From Teredinibacter turnerae (GTDB lineage: Bacteria > Pseudomonadota > Gammaproteobacteria > Pseudomonadales > Cellvibrionaceae), in assembly GCF_037935975.1 (NCBI RefSeq), contig NZ_CP149817.1, positions 1,798,001 through 1,862,000 of the forward strand: DNA of 64,000 nt, given 5' to 3'. Position 1 is the stretch's first letter. Every line of letters starts with the position of its first letter. The position numbers and the translations under genes were made by a program. Of the stretch, positions 37,520 to 46,079 are shown one piece after another. The notes beneath the pieces were generated by a model. That model saw only the letters and a list, made by a program, of their open reading frames with translations. It was not told the DNA's origin and ran no database searches.

Positions 37520-38737
37520 ATGGCAGTGGGTGAACTCGTTCTACCAGACGTGCGTCCGGTAGCTGGTGTGCGTTTGGGGGTGGCGATCGCAGGGATTAAA
37601 CAATCGGTAAGGCCCGATTGTGTATTGATCGCTTTGAGCCCGGGAACTCGGGTCGCAGGTGTGTTCACGCAGAATGCGTTTTGCGCCGCGCCGGTTACCC
37701 TGTGTCGACAACATATTGGCGATAAGTCGCGGTATCTCCTGATCAACTCAGGCAACGCCAATGCCTGCACGGGCGAGGATGGGATGCGTGCGGCTCTTCA
37801 GACGATGGCCGCAGTGGCCGCCGAAGGCGACGTTGCACCAGAAGCGGTGCTGCCGTTTTCGACAGGCGTTATTGGCAACCTATTGCCCGCTGAAAAAATA
37901 GTGAATCAGGTTCCTTCCTTGTTTGCGGACTTGGCCGAGGAAGGCTGGCAGCGTGCGGCGCGAGCGATGATGACCACGGATACACGCCCCAAGCTGGCGA
38001 GTAAAACACTCACGATCGCGGAACAACGGGTCACTATCACGGGCATGTCGAAAGGCGCCGGTATGATTAAGCCGAATATGGCCACTATGCTGGGTTTTAT
38101 CGCGACAGATGCCGTAGTGTCGCAATCGCTTCTGGAGGACATCTCACGTATAGCTGCGAATCGGTCGTTTAACCGTATTACGATTGATGGCGATACTTCA
38201 ACCAACGACGCCTGTATTCTCATGGCGACGGCAAACGCGGGCCACCCGGAAATCGTCTCCAGAGAGTGTGAAGAATACGGCCTTTTACTCGACGCTGTGT
38301 GTGAAATCTACCAGTCATTGGCACAGCAAATTGTGCGCGATGGTGAGGGTGCAACGAAATTTGTCACTGTTAAGGTTGAAGGTGGCGCCACTAACAACGA
38401 ATCTCTCGCAGTCGCTTATGCCATTGCCCACTCACCGCTGATTAAGACAGCGTTGTTCGCTTCCGACCCTAATTGGGGACGGATTGTCGCAGCTATTGGC
38501 TATGCAGATGTACCTGAACTGGATGCGTCTAAGGTGAAAGTCTGGCTGGATGAGGTTCAAATTGTTGCTGATGGCGGGTGTGCTGCCGGGTATACCGAAG
38601 AAGCCGGTCAAGCGGTGTTTAATCAGCCGGAGTTCGCTATTCGGGTAGATCTCGGCCGAGGTGAGTGTACCGAAACGATTTGGACTTCGGATCTCTCACA
38701 TGAATACGTCACCATCAATGCCGAATATCGCACCTAA
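37520..38737 (+). CDS. argJ: Bifunctional glutamate N-acetyltransferase / amino-acid acetyltransferase
   Basis: Transfers acetyl from N-acetylornithine to glutamate (and often from acetyl-CoA), closing the cyclic arginine pathway. 405 residues. Motifs: GVRLGVAIAGIKQSVRPD, GVFTQNAFCAAPV, INSGNANACTGEDG, the self-cleavage site MIKPNMATMLGF with nucleophile Thr189, DGDTSTNDACILMATANAG and the C-terminal DLGRGECTETIWTSDLSHEYVTINAEYRT. The precursor is expected to split before Thr189. The end overlaps the start of the Nudix-ThiE gene by about 38 bases. Confidence 0.98.
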   Translation: MAVGELVLPDVRPVAGVRLGVAIAGIKQSVRPDCVLIALSPGTRVAGVFTQNAFCAAPVTLCRQHIGDKSRYLLINSGNANACTGEDGMRAALQTMAAVAAEGDVAPEAVLPFSTGVIGNLLPAEKIVNQVPSLFADLAEEGWQRAARAMMTTDTRPKLASKTLTIAEQRVTITGMSKGAGMIKPNMATMLGFIATDAVVSQSLLEDISRIAANRSFNRITIDGDTSTNDACILMATANAGHPEIVSRECEEYGLLLDAVCEIYQSLAQQIVRDGEGATKFVTVKVEGGATNNESLAVAYAIAHSPLIKTALFASDPNWGRIVAAIGYADVPELDASKVKVWLDEVQIVADGGCAAGYTEEAGQAVFNQPEFAIRVDLGRGECTETIWTSDLSHEYVTINAEYRT

Positions 38738-39683
38738 AGTTATACACGTTGCAGTTGGTGTTGTCCGCAATGCCGAAGGCGAGGTACTCATTGCCAAGCG
38801 CCAAACCGGGCAGCACCTCGCTGGTTTTTGGGAGTTTCCCGGAGGGAAGGTCGAACAGGGTGAATGCGTAACCACTGCGCTGGCTCGAGAGCTGCGCGAA
38901 GAGCTTGGGATTGAGGTTTCCGAAGCACAACCGCTCATCACAATCCCATACGATTACCCAGAAAAACGTGTGCTATTGGACGTTCACGAAGTCACTCAAT
39001 ACAGCGGCTTGCCAGTGAGTGGTGAAGGGCAGTCGATTCGCTGGGTCGCTCAGTCTGATCTCGGTGATTACACTTTTCCACCAGCCAACGCTCCAATTGT
39101 CACTGCCGTTCAGTTGCCCGCTGTGTTTTGTATTAGCGGTGAGTTTGAAAGTTTCGCGGCGCTGCGTAACCGGTGTAGTTCTCTACAGTCTCAGAGGATC
39201 ACCCATATCCAGTTACGTGCACCGCATCTCGAACCCGCAGAGTATCTCAATGTGTATCGCCGTCTGGCTGGTGAGCTTGAAGGGGTTTCGTTATTTGCCA
39301 ATACGGATTGGCGTCATCCAGATGTTTCGCATGTCGAGCAAACGCCGCGATACATTCATATGTCCGGTCGCGTTTTACGCGCGGGCTATAAGCCTAAGCC
39401 TGCCGCAGGCGGGATCATCAGCGCGGCTTGTCACGATGTGGACGAACTTAAACTGGCTGAAAACGCTGGCGCACACTTCGTATTTTTCTCTCCCGTGAAG
39501 CCAACTTTGAGTCATCCGCAAACGCCGGGTGTTGGTTGGGAAGCATTGCGAGATTTTTGCGCAGTTGCGACAGTACCAGTCTATGCACTGGGTGGTTTGA
39601 GCGAGTTAGATATCAGCCAGGCACGGCAATGCGGTGCGCAGGGAATAGCGGCCATCTCTGCTCTATGGGGCCGCAATCAGTAA
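38700..39683 (+). CDS. Nudix hydrolase (MutT) fused to a ThiE-like domain
   Basis: 327 residues, two domains. The N-terminal half (about 8-135) is MutT-like: VAVGVVRNAEGEVLIAKRQTGQHLAGFWEFPGGKVEQGECVTTALARELREELGIEV contains the full Nudix box GX5EX7REUXEEXGU. The C-terminal half (about 145-325) is a TMP-synthase/TenI-type barrel: ITHIQLRAPHLEPAEYL, VSLFANTDWRHPDVSHV, YIHMSGRVLRAG, GIISAACHDVDELKLAENAGAHFVFFSPVKPTLSHP, VYALGGLSELDISQARQCGAQGIAAISALW. This fusion is known in pseudomonads and related bacteria; the MutT part is assigned to 8-oxo-dGTP cleanup. Several ThiE diphosphate-binding residues differ (HMSG for HLGQ), so thiamine synthesis is unlikely. Start at 38700 or 38718, inside argJ. 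Confidence 0.88.
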   Translation: MNTSPSMPNIAPKVIHVAVGVVRNAEGEVLIAKRQTGQHLAGFWEFPGGKVEQGECVTTALARELREELGIEVSEAQPLITIPYDYPEKRVLLDVHEVTQYSGLPVSGEGQSIRWVAQSDLGDYTFPPANAPIVTAVQLPAVFCISGEFESFAALRNRCSSLQSQRITHIQLRAPHLEPAEYLNVYRRLAGELEGVSLFANTDWRHPDVSHVEQTPRYIHMSGRVLRAGYKPKPAAGGIISAACHDVDELKLAENAGAHFVFFSPVKPTLSHPQTPGVGWEALRDFCAVATVPVYALGGLSELDISQARQCGAQGIAAISALWGRNQ

Positions 39684-39877
39684 CCCTCCGAATCGTCCTC
39701 AGACCAGGCATCACTTTCCAGTGTGTTGCCCTCGATCACGTTTTTTTCCGTAGCCCAACCACCAAAATCTATGGTTTTGCAGCGATCGCTGCAAAAAGGG
39801 CGGTATGGGAATTCATCGGTCATTAGCACCTGTTTGTCACAGGTTGGGCACTTTACTGCCAGCGTTTTAATGGTCAT
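39677..39877 (-). CDS. yacG: DNA gyrase inhibitor YacG (zinc-finger)
   Basis: 66-residue protein with one zinc finger of four Cys: VKCPTCDKQVL near the N-terminus and FCSDRCKTIDFGGWATEKN. In E. coli YacG binds GyrB and blocks DNA binding. The acidic tail (ESDAWSEDDSEGY) is common in the family. It overlaps coaE by 11 bases and converges on the Nudix-ThiE gene with a 7-base overlap. The yacG-coaE-pilD order is that of Pseudomonas. Confidence 0.94.
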   Translation of the reverse strand: MTIKTLAVKCPTCDKQVLMTDEFPYRPFCSDRCKTIDFGGWATEKNVIEGNTLESDAWSEDDSEGY

Positions 39878-40475
39878 TGAGCGTAATATCAGCCAGTTGC
39901 AGGTAACGAAGGTGCAACGCGTCTACTTGGGAGAGCGTTTGCTCGAGGCTGCCAGCATTATCGACAATATCGTCTGCATGTTTCAAGCGCTCTGTTCTGG
40001 GCATTTGGCTGGCAATAATTTTCTCGATCATCCCGCGGTCTGCATTATCCCGAGCGCTCGCGCGGGTGACTTGCTCTGCCACTGGCAGGTCGACAATCAG
40101 CACCCGATTGACGTTGTAGTGGCCAGACTCCAGTAATAGAGGAGCCGAAAGAATCGCGTAGGGGCCTGGCGCCGCCTGAATACGCGCTTCGATCTCGGTG
40201 CGGATTAGCGGATGGGTTAACGACTCGAGCCAGTGTCTCTCCGATTCGTTGGAGAATATAATTTTTCTGAGTGCCTGGCGATCGAGTGAGCCGTTGGCCA
40301 GGAGGATTTCCGGGCCAAAATGCGCAGTGATTTTTTCCAGCCCTTCGGAGCCCGGTGCGACTACTTCCCTGGCGATGGTGTCTGCGTCAACCACCACTAT
40401 GCCGTGGTGTTCGAATCTTTGCGATACGGTGGTTTTGCCGCTGCCGATACCGCCTGTTAGCCCGACAACGAACAC
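39867..40475 (-). CDS. coaE: Dephospho-CoA kinase
   Basis: Last step of coenzyme A synthesis: phosphorylates the 3'-OH of dephospho-CoA. 202 residues, normal length. P-loop VVGLTGGIGSGKTTVSQRF at the N-terminus, VVDADTIAREVVAPGSEGL, LDRQALRKIIFSN, HPLIR and LLLESGHYNVNRVLIVDLPVAEQVTRASARDN. The start is GTG at 40475, sharing one base with the pilD stop, so it is co-translated with the pilus genes. Confidence 0.97.
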   Translation of the reverse strand: MFVVGLTGGIGSGKTTVSQRFEHHGIVVVDADTIAREVVAPGSEGLEKITAHFGPEILLANGSLDRQALRKIIFSNESERHWLESLTHPLIRTEIEARIQAAPGPYAILSAPLLLESGHYNVNRVLIVDLPVAEQVTRASARDNADRGMIEKIIASQMPRTERLKHADDIVDNAGSLEQTLSQVDALHLRYLQLADITLNDH

Positions 40476-41362
40476 TAGCCGACCTTGGCAAATTGCAGGT
40501 AGGCTTGAGTTATCTTGTCACCCCAGAAAAATGCAATCCAACCGGCGATCGCCAAGTAAGGCCCAAACGGAATGGGGACGTTCTTGTCTCGTCCCTGGAT
40601 AAGGATGCCTGCAATACCAATTACTGCACCCACCAGGGATGAAAGAATGATAACCAGCGGCAGCATTTGCCACCCCATCCAAGCTCCCAGGGCGGCGAGT
40701 AATTTAAAGTCGCCGAAGCCCATACCTTCTTTGCCGGTGAGTATTTTGAACAACCAATACACAGACCATAGCGATAGATAGCCCGCGGCGGCGCCGTATA
40801 ACGCACTGTGTAAATCGACAAATAAACCGCCGCTGTTGGCCAGAAGCCCCAACCATAACAACGGCAGGGTAATGTTGTCCGGCAGCAGCTTATGGTCGAT
40901 ATCGATCATTGTGAGGGAGATAAGGCACCAGGTGAACACTGCAACCAGCAGCCCTTCAAGTGAAAGCCCATAACTATAAAAACAAAATCCCGTTAGCAGG
41001 CCCGTCGCCAACTCCACAAGCGGATACCTGATAGCGATCGGGCTCTTGCAACTCGCGCAGCGCCCCTTCAGCAGGATGTAGCTCAAAATGGGAATGTTTT
41101 GCCAGGGTTGAACTTTAGCTTTGCATTTCGGGCAGTGAGACGCCGGGAAAGCGATGTTGAAGGTTGTGTCGGAGGTGCCCAACTCTGAATTATTCTTCAG
41201 AAACTCCTCGCATTCTCTTTTCCACGATTGGAGCATGGAGAGGGGCAGGCGGTAGATTACCACGTTGAGGAAGCTACCCACGACTAGGCCAAAAGCAAGG
41301 ATGAATAATATAACGCCCAGCATTAGGCTGGGCGTAGCGGTTAAATCGTCAAAAATTTGCAC
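40475..41362 (-). CDS. pilD: Type IV prepilin peptidase/N-methyltransferase
   Basis: Inner-membrane aspartic protease that cleaves the prepilin leader and methylates the new N-terminus; also needed for type II secretion pseudopilins. 295 residues, about eight hydrophobic helices. Cytoplasmic zinc loop with paired Cys: HCPKCKAKVQPWQNIPILSYILLKGRCASCKSPIAIRYP. The two catalytic Asp are in SLTMIDIDHKLLPDNITLPLLW and EGMGFGDFKLLAALGAWMGW. GTG start at 41362 immediately follows the pilC stop. Confidence 0.97.
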   Translation of the reverse strand: MQIFDDLTATPSLMLGVILFILAFGLVVGSFLNVVIYRLPLSMLQSWKRECEEFLKNNSELGTSDTTFNIAFPASHCPKCKAKVQPWQNIPILSYILLKGRCASCKSPIAIRYPLVELATGLLTGFCFYSYGLSLEGLLVAVFTWCLISLTMIDIDHKLLPDNITLPLLWLGLLANSGGLFVDLHSALYGAAAGYLSLWSVYWLFKILTGKEGMGFGDFKLLAALGAWMGWQMLPLVIILSSLVGAVIGIAGILIQGRDKNVPIPFGPYLAIAGWIAFFWGDKITQAYLQFAKVG

Positions 41363-42577
41363 TTATACAACCTGCCCCATCTGGAATATTGGCAGGTACA
41401 TAGCGATCATCAATCCACCAACCAGTATGCCGAGAACAGACATGATCATCGGCTCCAGCAAGGAGGTCAAACTATCGACGAGGTTGTCTACTGCTTCTTC
41501 GTAGTAAGATGCAACTTTGTCCAACATTTCGTCTAATGCTCCTGACTCCTCTCCAATAGTTGCCATTTGAACTAGCATCGCAGGGAACACTTTTGTGTGA
41601 TTGATTGCAACGTTTAACTGCGTTCCGGTGGAGACTTCCTCCCTAATCTGTAGAACGGCCTTTTCGTATATGGAGTTGCCTGTAGCGCCGGCCACGGAGA
41701 GCAGCGCATCTATCAGCGGAACGCCGGCGGAAAACGTTGTAGATAACGTCCTGCTAAAACGAGCGACAATTGACTGGTAAAGGATATTGCCTACTACGGG
41801 TATTTTTAGACTTATTTTATCAATGAAATCGCGAAATGCTTTGCTCCTGGATTTCAGCTTGCCAAAGCTGACGAAAAAAATGATAAGCGTAACCAGTATG
41901 ATAAACCAGTATTGCTGGGCAAGCTCAGACAGGTGAAGCACGAATAGTGTAAATGCAGGTAAATCTGCACCGAAACTGGTAAATGTTTCTGCAAACTGCG
42001 GCACAACTTTCACTAACAAAATTCCGGTAACGACAACGGCTACAACGAGTACTGCTATAGGGTAAGTCATTGCCTTTTTAATTTTAGCTTTGAGTTGTTC
42101 TGTTTTTTCCTTATACATTGCAATCCGATCTAGCATTGTTTCCAAGGCGCCGGATTGTTCGCCAGATTCGACTAGGTTGCAAAATAATTCGTCAAAATAT
42201 TTGGGATGCTTGCGTAATGAGGCCGCGAACCCTCCACCGGAAGCTACATCTTCCTTAATTGAAAGAATTAATTCCGCTAGAGTTTTGTTTTCTGCGCCTC
42301 CTGCGACGATATCAAAGCTTTGCACAAGAGGAACACCTGCCTTCATCATGGTGGCCATTTGCCTTGTAAATAAGGCAATATCCATAGGGGTTATCTTTTT
42401 CTTGCCGCCACTAAACAAAGGTTTGGGTTTCTTACGAACTGCGTTTGCTCGAATTCCTTGTTTCAGTAGTTGCGCTTTAGCCATTGCGCTACTCTGACTG
42501 GAAACTTCGCCACTGACTTTGTTCCCTCTTTTATCGACTCCTTTATAAACAAATAGCTCGGAGCTTGCGGTTGCCAT
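41363..42577 (-). CDS. pilC: Type IV pilus inner-membrane platform protein
   Basis: GspF/PilC-type platform protein that couples PilB/PilT ATPases to the pilus. 404 residues with two T2SSF repeats: TRQMATMMKAGVPLVQSFDIVAGGAEN (about 70-95) and VARFSRTLSTTFSAGVPLIDALLSVAGATGN (about 270-300). The N-terminus FVYKGVDKRGNKVSGEVSSQSSAMAKAQLLKQGI is typical. Three membrane helices near 180-200, 220-240 and 385-400. It is 3 bases downstream of pilB and abuts pilD. Confidence 0.97.
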   Translation of the reverse strand: MATASSELFVYKGVDKRGNKVSGEVSSQSSAMAKAQLLKQGIRANAVRKKPKPLFSGGKKKITPMDIALFTRQMATMMKAGVPLVQSFDIVAGGAENKTLAELILSIKEDVASGGGFAASLRKHPKYFDELFCNLVESGEQSGALETMLDRIAMYKEKTEQLKAKIKKAMTYPIAVLVVAVVVTGILLVKVVPQFAETFTSFGADLPAFTLFVLHLSELAQQYWFIILVTLIIFFVSFGKLKSRSKAFRDFIDKISLKIPVVGNILYQSIVARFSRTLSTTFSAGVPLIDALLSVAGATGNSIYEKAVLQIREEVSTGTQLNVAINHTKVFPAMLVQMATIGEESGALDEMLDKVASYYEEAVDNLVDSLTSLLEPMIMSVLGILVGGLMIAMYLPIFQMGQVV

Positions 42578-42580
42578 AGG

Positions 42581-44308
42581 TTAGTCCTTGGTTACTCGGT
42601 TTGCTTCTTCTAGGCTGGTAACGCCCATTGCCGCCTTTCGTAAGGCAGAGGTTCTTAAATCGTGAAAGCCTGCCTTTCTCGCCGCGTCGGCAATTTGTAT
42701 AGAATTGCCGCCTTCCATGATAATTCGCGAGATTTCATCGGTGATGCGTACCACCTCGTATATCCCCACCCGTCCTTTATAGCCTTCATTGCATTTGTCG
42801 CAACCCACAGGGTGAAAAAGTGTGATTTCGTTCTTTTCCATGCCAATATTATCGAAGCCTTCCTCGTGCAAAATCTCGTCGGGAATGTCCGTTGCGGGTT
42901 TTTTGCAGGAGCTGCAAAGCCTACGAGCGAGACGCTGTGCGATGATCAAGCTCACGGTCGTGGCGACGTTGAAGGTGGGTACACCCATGTTGAGCAGTCG
43001 GGTAAGCGTTTCTGGGGCGCTGTTGGTGTGTAGGGTCGATAGTACTAAGTGACCTGTTTGCGCGGCTTTAATGCCGATTTCGGCGGTTTCCAGGTCGCGG
43101 ATCTCCCCGACCATTACGATATCGGGGTCTTGCCGAAGGAACGAGCGCAGCGCTTCGGCGAACGTGAGCCCAACTTTGGTATTCATATTGACCTGGTTGA
43201 TGCCTTCCAGGTTGATCTCCACAGGATCTTCTGCGGTAGAGATGTTGCGCTCGGTGGTATTGAGAATATTCAGGCCGGTATAGAGCGATACGGTTTTGCC
43301 TGAGCCTGTCGGGCCTGTGACTAAAATCATACCCTGAGGCTGCGCCAGCGCATCGAGGTACATTTGTTTCTGCTCTTCCTCGTAACCCAGGGCGTCGATA
43401 CCGAGCTTCGCGCTTGAAGGGTCCAAAATACGTAGAACAATTTTCTCACCAAACAGCGTTGGCAAGCTGTTAACCCGAAAATCAATCGCGCGGGTTTTGG
43501 ATATTTTCATCTTTATCCGGCCGTCCTGAGGGACTCTGCGCTCGGAAATATCCATTTGCGACATCACTTTTAAGCGTGCCGCCAGGCGAGTGGCCAGGTT
43601 GACCGGAGGACGGGCAACCTCTTTCAGAATACCGTCTGCGCGAAATCGTACGCGGTAGGCTTTTTCATAGGGTTCAAAATGAATATCTGATGCGCCGAGC
43701 TTAATAGCGTCAAGCAGAACCTTGTTTACAAAGCGCACTATCGGAGCCTCGTCAGCCTCGGATGTGTCGTCCTGGCTACCCCCTCCGTCTTCGTCAACTG
43801 CTTCGATATCAAGCGAGTCTAACGCTTCCTCGTCCAGGCCACCCAATGCATCCCCAATTCCCTCTTCCTCTGCATGAAGGAAGGCTTCAATCGCGGCATG
43901 AAGCTTATCTGCTTCAGCCAGAAGCGCTTCGGTATTCAGACCTGTGTTAAATTTGATTTCGTCAAGGGCATGGAGGTTGGTGGGGTCTGAAAGTGCAAGG
44001 AACAAGCGATTGCCACGCTTGTATAAGGGCAATGCATGGTGCTTATGAATAAGTTTGGCGTCTACTACACCTTTGACAGAAGAGGTATCGTTTATACACT
44101 GAAGATCAATGAGTGGTGTACCGAATTCGTCCGCGGCGGACTCCGCAATTTGCCGACTGTCTAGAGAACTGTTTTTGACCAAGTATAGCGCTAGCGGGAT
44201 TTTGTCTTTAGCTGCGCCGGTAATGGCTTTCTGCGCATCTTCTTCTGAGATGAGGCTGTCTCGGACGAGTCGGCGTGCCAATCCGCTGAGATTTGCTGAA
44301 CTATTCAT
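42581..44308 (-). CDS. pilB: Type IV pilus assembly ATPase
   Basis: Hexameric ATPase that powers pilus extension. 575 residues from the ATG at 44308 (an ATG at 44335 adds 9 untypical residues). N-terminal MshEN-type domain (GLARRLVRDSLISEEDAQKAI, ALPLYKRGNRLFLALSDPTNLHALDEIKF), an acidic linker, then the ATPase core: SDIHFEPYEKAYRVRFRADGIL, Walker A GPTGSGKTVSLY with Lys338, Asp box EDPVEINLEGINQV, Walker B QDPDIVMVGEIRDLETAEIGIKAAQTGHLVLSTLHTNSA, and a tetra-Cys zinc site (CSSCKKPA, CDKCNEGYKGR). Divergent from pilA. Confidence 0.97.
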   Translation of the reverse strand: MNSSANLSGLARRLVRDSLISEEDAQKAITGAAKDKIPLALYLVKNSSLDSRQIAESAADEFGTPLIDLQCINDTSSVKGVVDAKLIHKHHALPLYKRGNRLFLALSDPTNLHALDEIKFNTGLNTEALLAEADKLHAAIEAFLHAEEEGIGDALGGLDEEALDSLDIEAVDEDGGGSQDDTSEADEAPIVRFVNKVLLDAIKLGASDIHFEPYEKAYRVRFRADGILKEVARPPVNLATRLAARLKVMSQMDISERRVPQDGRIKMKISKTRAIDFRVNSLPTLFGEKIVLRILDPSSAKLGIDALGYEEEQKQMYLDALAQPQGMILVTGPTGSGKTVSLYTGLNILNTTERNISTAEDPVEINLEGINQVNMNTKVGLTFAEALRSFLRQDPDIVMVGEIRDLETAEIGIKAAQTGHLVLSTLHTNSAPETLTRLLNMGVPTFNVATTVSLIIAQRLARRLCSSCKKPATDIPDEILHEEGFDNIGMEKNEITLFHPVGCDKCNEGYKGRVGIYEVVRITDEISRIIMEGGNSIQIADAARKAGFHDLRTSALRKAAMGVTSLEEANRVTKD

Positions 44309-44528
44309 AGTTGTAATGCCCCGGTGCAGGATCAATAGTGCGATTTGCGACAGATTTAGATAAAAGATATACCAACGTCAGACTATAAACTTTACCATCT
44401 TTTTTAAATTCGGCCAGTAACCTACTGTTAATTTTAAGTTTTTTAGTGAGGTAATTGGCATTCGTCATGGGCTTTGCGGCGATATGCGATCTCGCAAAGG
44501 TGCGGGCATCTATCCCTTACTTAAACAG

Positions 44529-44597
44529 GACAGTAAGTGACAATTTAGGGCATATGCGCGGGTGGCGTGACTATTGGTTAGCGTGGTAGCTACGACA
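44529..44597 (-). promoter_or_regulatory. Candidate PilR upstream sites for pilA
   Basis: Three TGTC cores on the lower strand (GACA on the upper strand at 44529, 44539 and 44594), the first two 10 bases apart, lying 50-120 bases upstream of the sigma-54 -24 element. TGTC-type motifs are the reported core of PilR binding in P. aeruginosa. An inverted repeat CTTACT/AGTAAG (44516-44537) overlaps them. The rest of the pilB-pilA gap (44309-44646) has no gene. Confidence 0.4.
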
Positions 44598-44646
44598 AAA
44601 GCCTAGTTTTATCCGCCAAATTGTTTAGTGATTCACAATTGTGATG

Positions 44647-44663
44647 TTGGCACCAAAATTGTA
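44647..44663 (+). promoter_or_regulatory. Sigma-54 (RpoN) promoter of pilA
   Basis: TTGGCAC (44647-44653), five bases, TTGTA (44659-44663), against the consensus TTGGCAC-N5-TTGCA; only the -12 GC is GT. Transcription would start near 44674, giving a 33-base leader with CGGAGGAG before the pilA ATG. pilA is RpoN/PilR-controlled in Pseudomonas. Confidence 0.75.
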
Positions 44664-44706
44664 TTTGTTCGGCTGTATCTCAATAATCCTTCGGAGGAGT
44701 TTAATT

Positions 44707-45204
44707 ATGAATCGAGTACAACAAGGTTTTACATTGATCGAACTGATGATCGTAGTTGCGATTATCGGTATTCTCGCTGCGGTAGCTCTGCCTGCGTACC
44801 AGGACTACACTGTACGAGCAAAGGTTTCTGAAGGTGCGATTGCCGCGAGCGCTTTGAAAGTAGGCGTAACTGAAATGCTGGCTAACGATGGTATGGCTGG
44901 TGTTGGCCGTTACGCGACGGAAGTTGCTGCGGCGGTAGCGGCGAACGAACTTCAAACCGATAAAATCACTAACGTTGTGGTTACCCCGGCTACTGGCGAG
45001 ATTGTCATTACTTTGGGTGGGATTGCTCAATTGACTGCTGGTGCTGACGATCTTGCTTACGTGCCTTTCATCAACGGTGCCGCCATTTCTGACGCGAACT
45101 CTACAGGTAGCGTGCAATGGGCGTGTCGTGCAACTGCACAGGCTGGTGAACTCGCCGCAGCAACAACCATTAACGCAAAATATCTGCCTGCTGAATGCCG
45201 TTAA
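44707..45204 (+). CDS. pilA: Type IVa major pilin
   Basis: Structural subunit of the pilus fibre. 165 residues. Prepilin leader MNRVQQG with cleavage before Phe8, followed by the canonical hydrophobic helix [22 protein letters not shown] with Glu5 of the mature protein. The C-terminal domain is small and Ala-rich, with a D-loop bounded by two Cys (WACRAT and LPAECR at the end). CGGAGGAG precedes ATG 44707; a longer frame upstream is not used because it would bury the leader. The downstream TfpX gene fits pilin types that need an accessory protein. Confidence 0.96.
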   Translation: MNRVQQGFTLIELMIVVAIIGILAAVALPAYQDYTVRAKVSEGAIAASALKVGVTEMLANDGMAGVGRYATEVAAAVAANELQTDKITNVVVTPATGEIVITLGGIAQLTAGADDLAYVPFINGAAISDANSTGSVQWACRATAQAGELAAATTINAKYLPAECR

Positions 45205-45245
45205 TTTGATAGTCATTTAATTTACTGCATTTTTAGATCAAAAAA

Positions 45246-45269
45246 GTCGCGTTAATCGCGGCTTTTTTT
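45246..45269 (+). terminator. Rho-independent terminator after pilA
   Basis: GTCGCG (45246-45251) pairs with CGCGGC (45257-45262, one G-U) over a TTAAT loop, preceded by A6 and followed by T7. It lies 40 bases after the pilA stop and would allow strong pilA expression relative to the downstream accessory gene. Confidence 0.85.
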
Positions 45270-45295
45270 ATTGGGTTTTCGATATTGTTCTCACT

Positions 45296-46048
45296 ATGTT
45301 AAAGGCAAAGCTAAAAGCAGCTGTATTACATTTTGTGTTTACTGTTTTAATTGCTCTCTGCTCTGCTTTTTTGATCTTTATTGTATGGTATCCCACCCCT
45401 TACACAGCTATTTCGGGCGGATTTCGATTGTGGGTAATACTGACGTTGGTTGAGCTTAGTTTGGGCCCGCTAATGTCTATTGTGATTTATAACCCGCTCA
45501 AAAAAATAAGAGAGTTGATTTGTGATTATGCGCTAGTTGGTTTAGTGCAAGTAGCCGCTCTAAGCTATGGCGTTTACGTATTATATAGCGCGAGGCCGCT
45601 CTTTATGGTGTTTGTTAAAGACCGGTTCGAAGTGGTGACGGCATCGGACTTGACTCCGCGCCTACAGAGCGAAGCGGCGAAATGGCGCGCAAGCTGGGCT
45701 GGGCCGACAGTTTTAGGGGTTCGCTCGTCTAAAACTGCATCTGAACAACACGAATTGATGTTTGATACTGTTTCAAGTGGCGTGGGCGTACATCTCAGGC
45801 CAAAATACTACACTGACCTAGATGTAGATGACGTTTTATCTGCTTGCAAACCTGTGAATAGTCTGATCACGGCTGTTGGTCACTCTTATGGGGTGGAGTC
45901 TACGGTTAAGTTATCTCAGCTACTGCCTCGTGAGGACTATTGTTGGCTTCCAGTTGTTAATGGCACCGGTTATTGGACTGTGATACTCGACAAAAATTTA
46001 AACTTCGTAAAGTTTTTTCCTATCGATCCTTGGGAGCTGCGAAACTAG
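45296..46048 (+). CDS. TfpX/TfpZ-type pilin accessory protein
   Basis: 250 residues. N-terminal part has three to four hydrophobic helices (LHFVFTVLIALCSAFLIFIVWY, LWVILTLVELSLGPLMSIVIYN, YALVGLVQVAALSYGVYVLYSARPLFMVFVKDRFEVV), followed by a soluble, probably periplasmic domain (about 105-250). This architecture and the phrases YPTPY, GPLMSIVIYNP and ARPLFMVFVKDRFEVV match the TfpX/TfpZ (FimB-like) proteins encoded next to certain pilins, which modulate pilin surface display and assembly. Base composition looks more AT-rich than the flanking genes, as often seen at variable pilin loci. Separated from pilA by a terminator, so read-through or its own promoter is needed. Confidence 0.85.
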   Translation: MLKAKLKAAVLHFVFTVLIALCSAFLIFIVWYPTPYTAISGGFRLWVILTLVELSLGPLMSIVIYNPLKKIRELICDYALVGLVQVAALSYGVYVLYSARPLFMVFVKDRFEVVTASDLTPRLQSEAAKWRASWAGPTVLGVRSSKTASEQHELMFDTVSSGVGVHLRPKYYTDLDVDDVLSACKPVNSLITAVGHSYGVESTVKLSQLLPREDYCWLPVVNGTGYWTVILDKNLNFVKFFPIDPWELRN

Positions 46049-46079
46049 CTACTCAGAAAAGTATGTATGCTTTTCCTTA

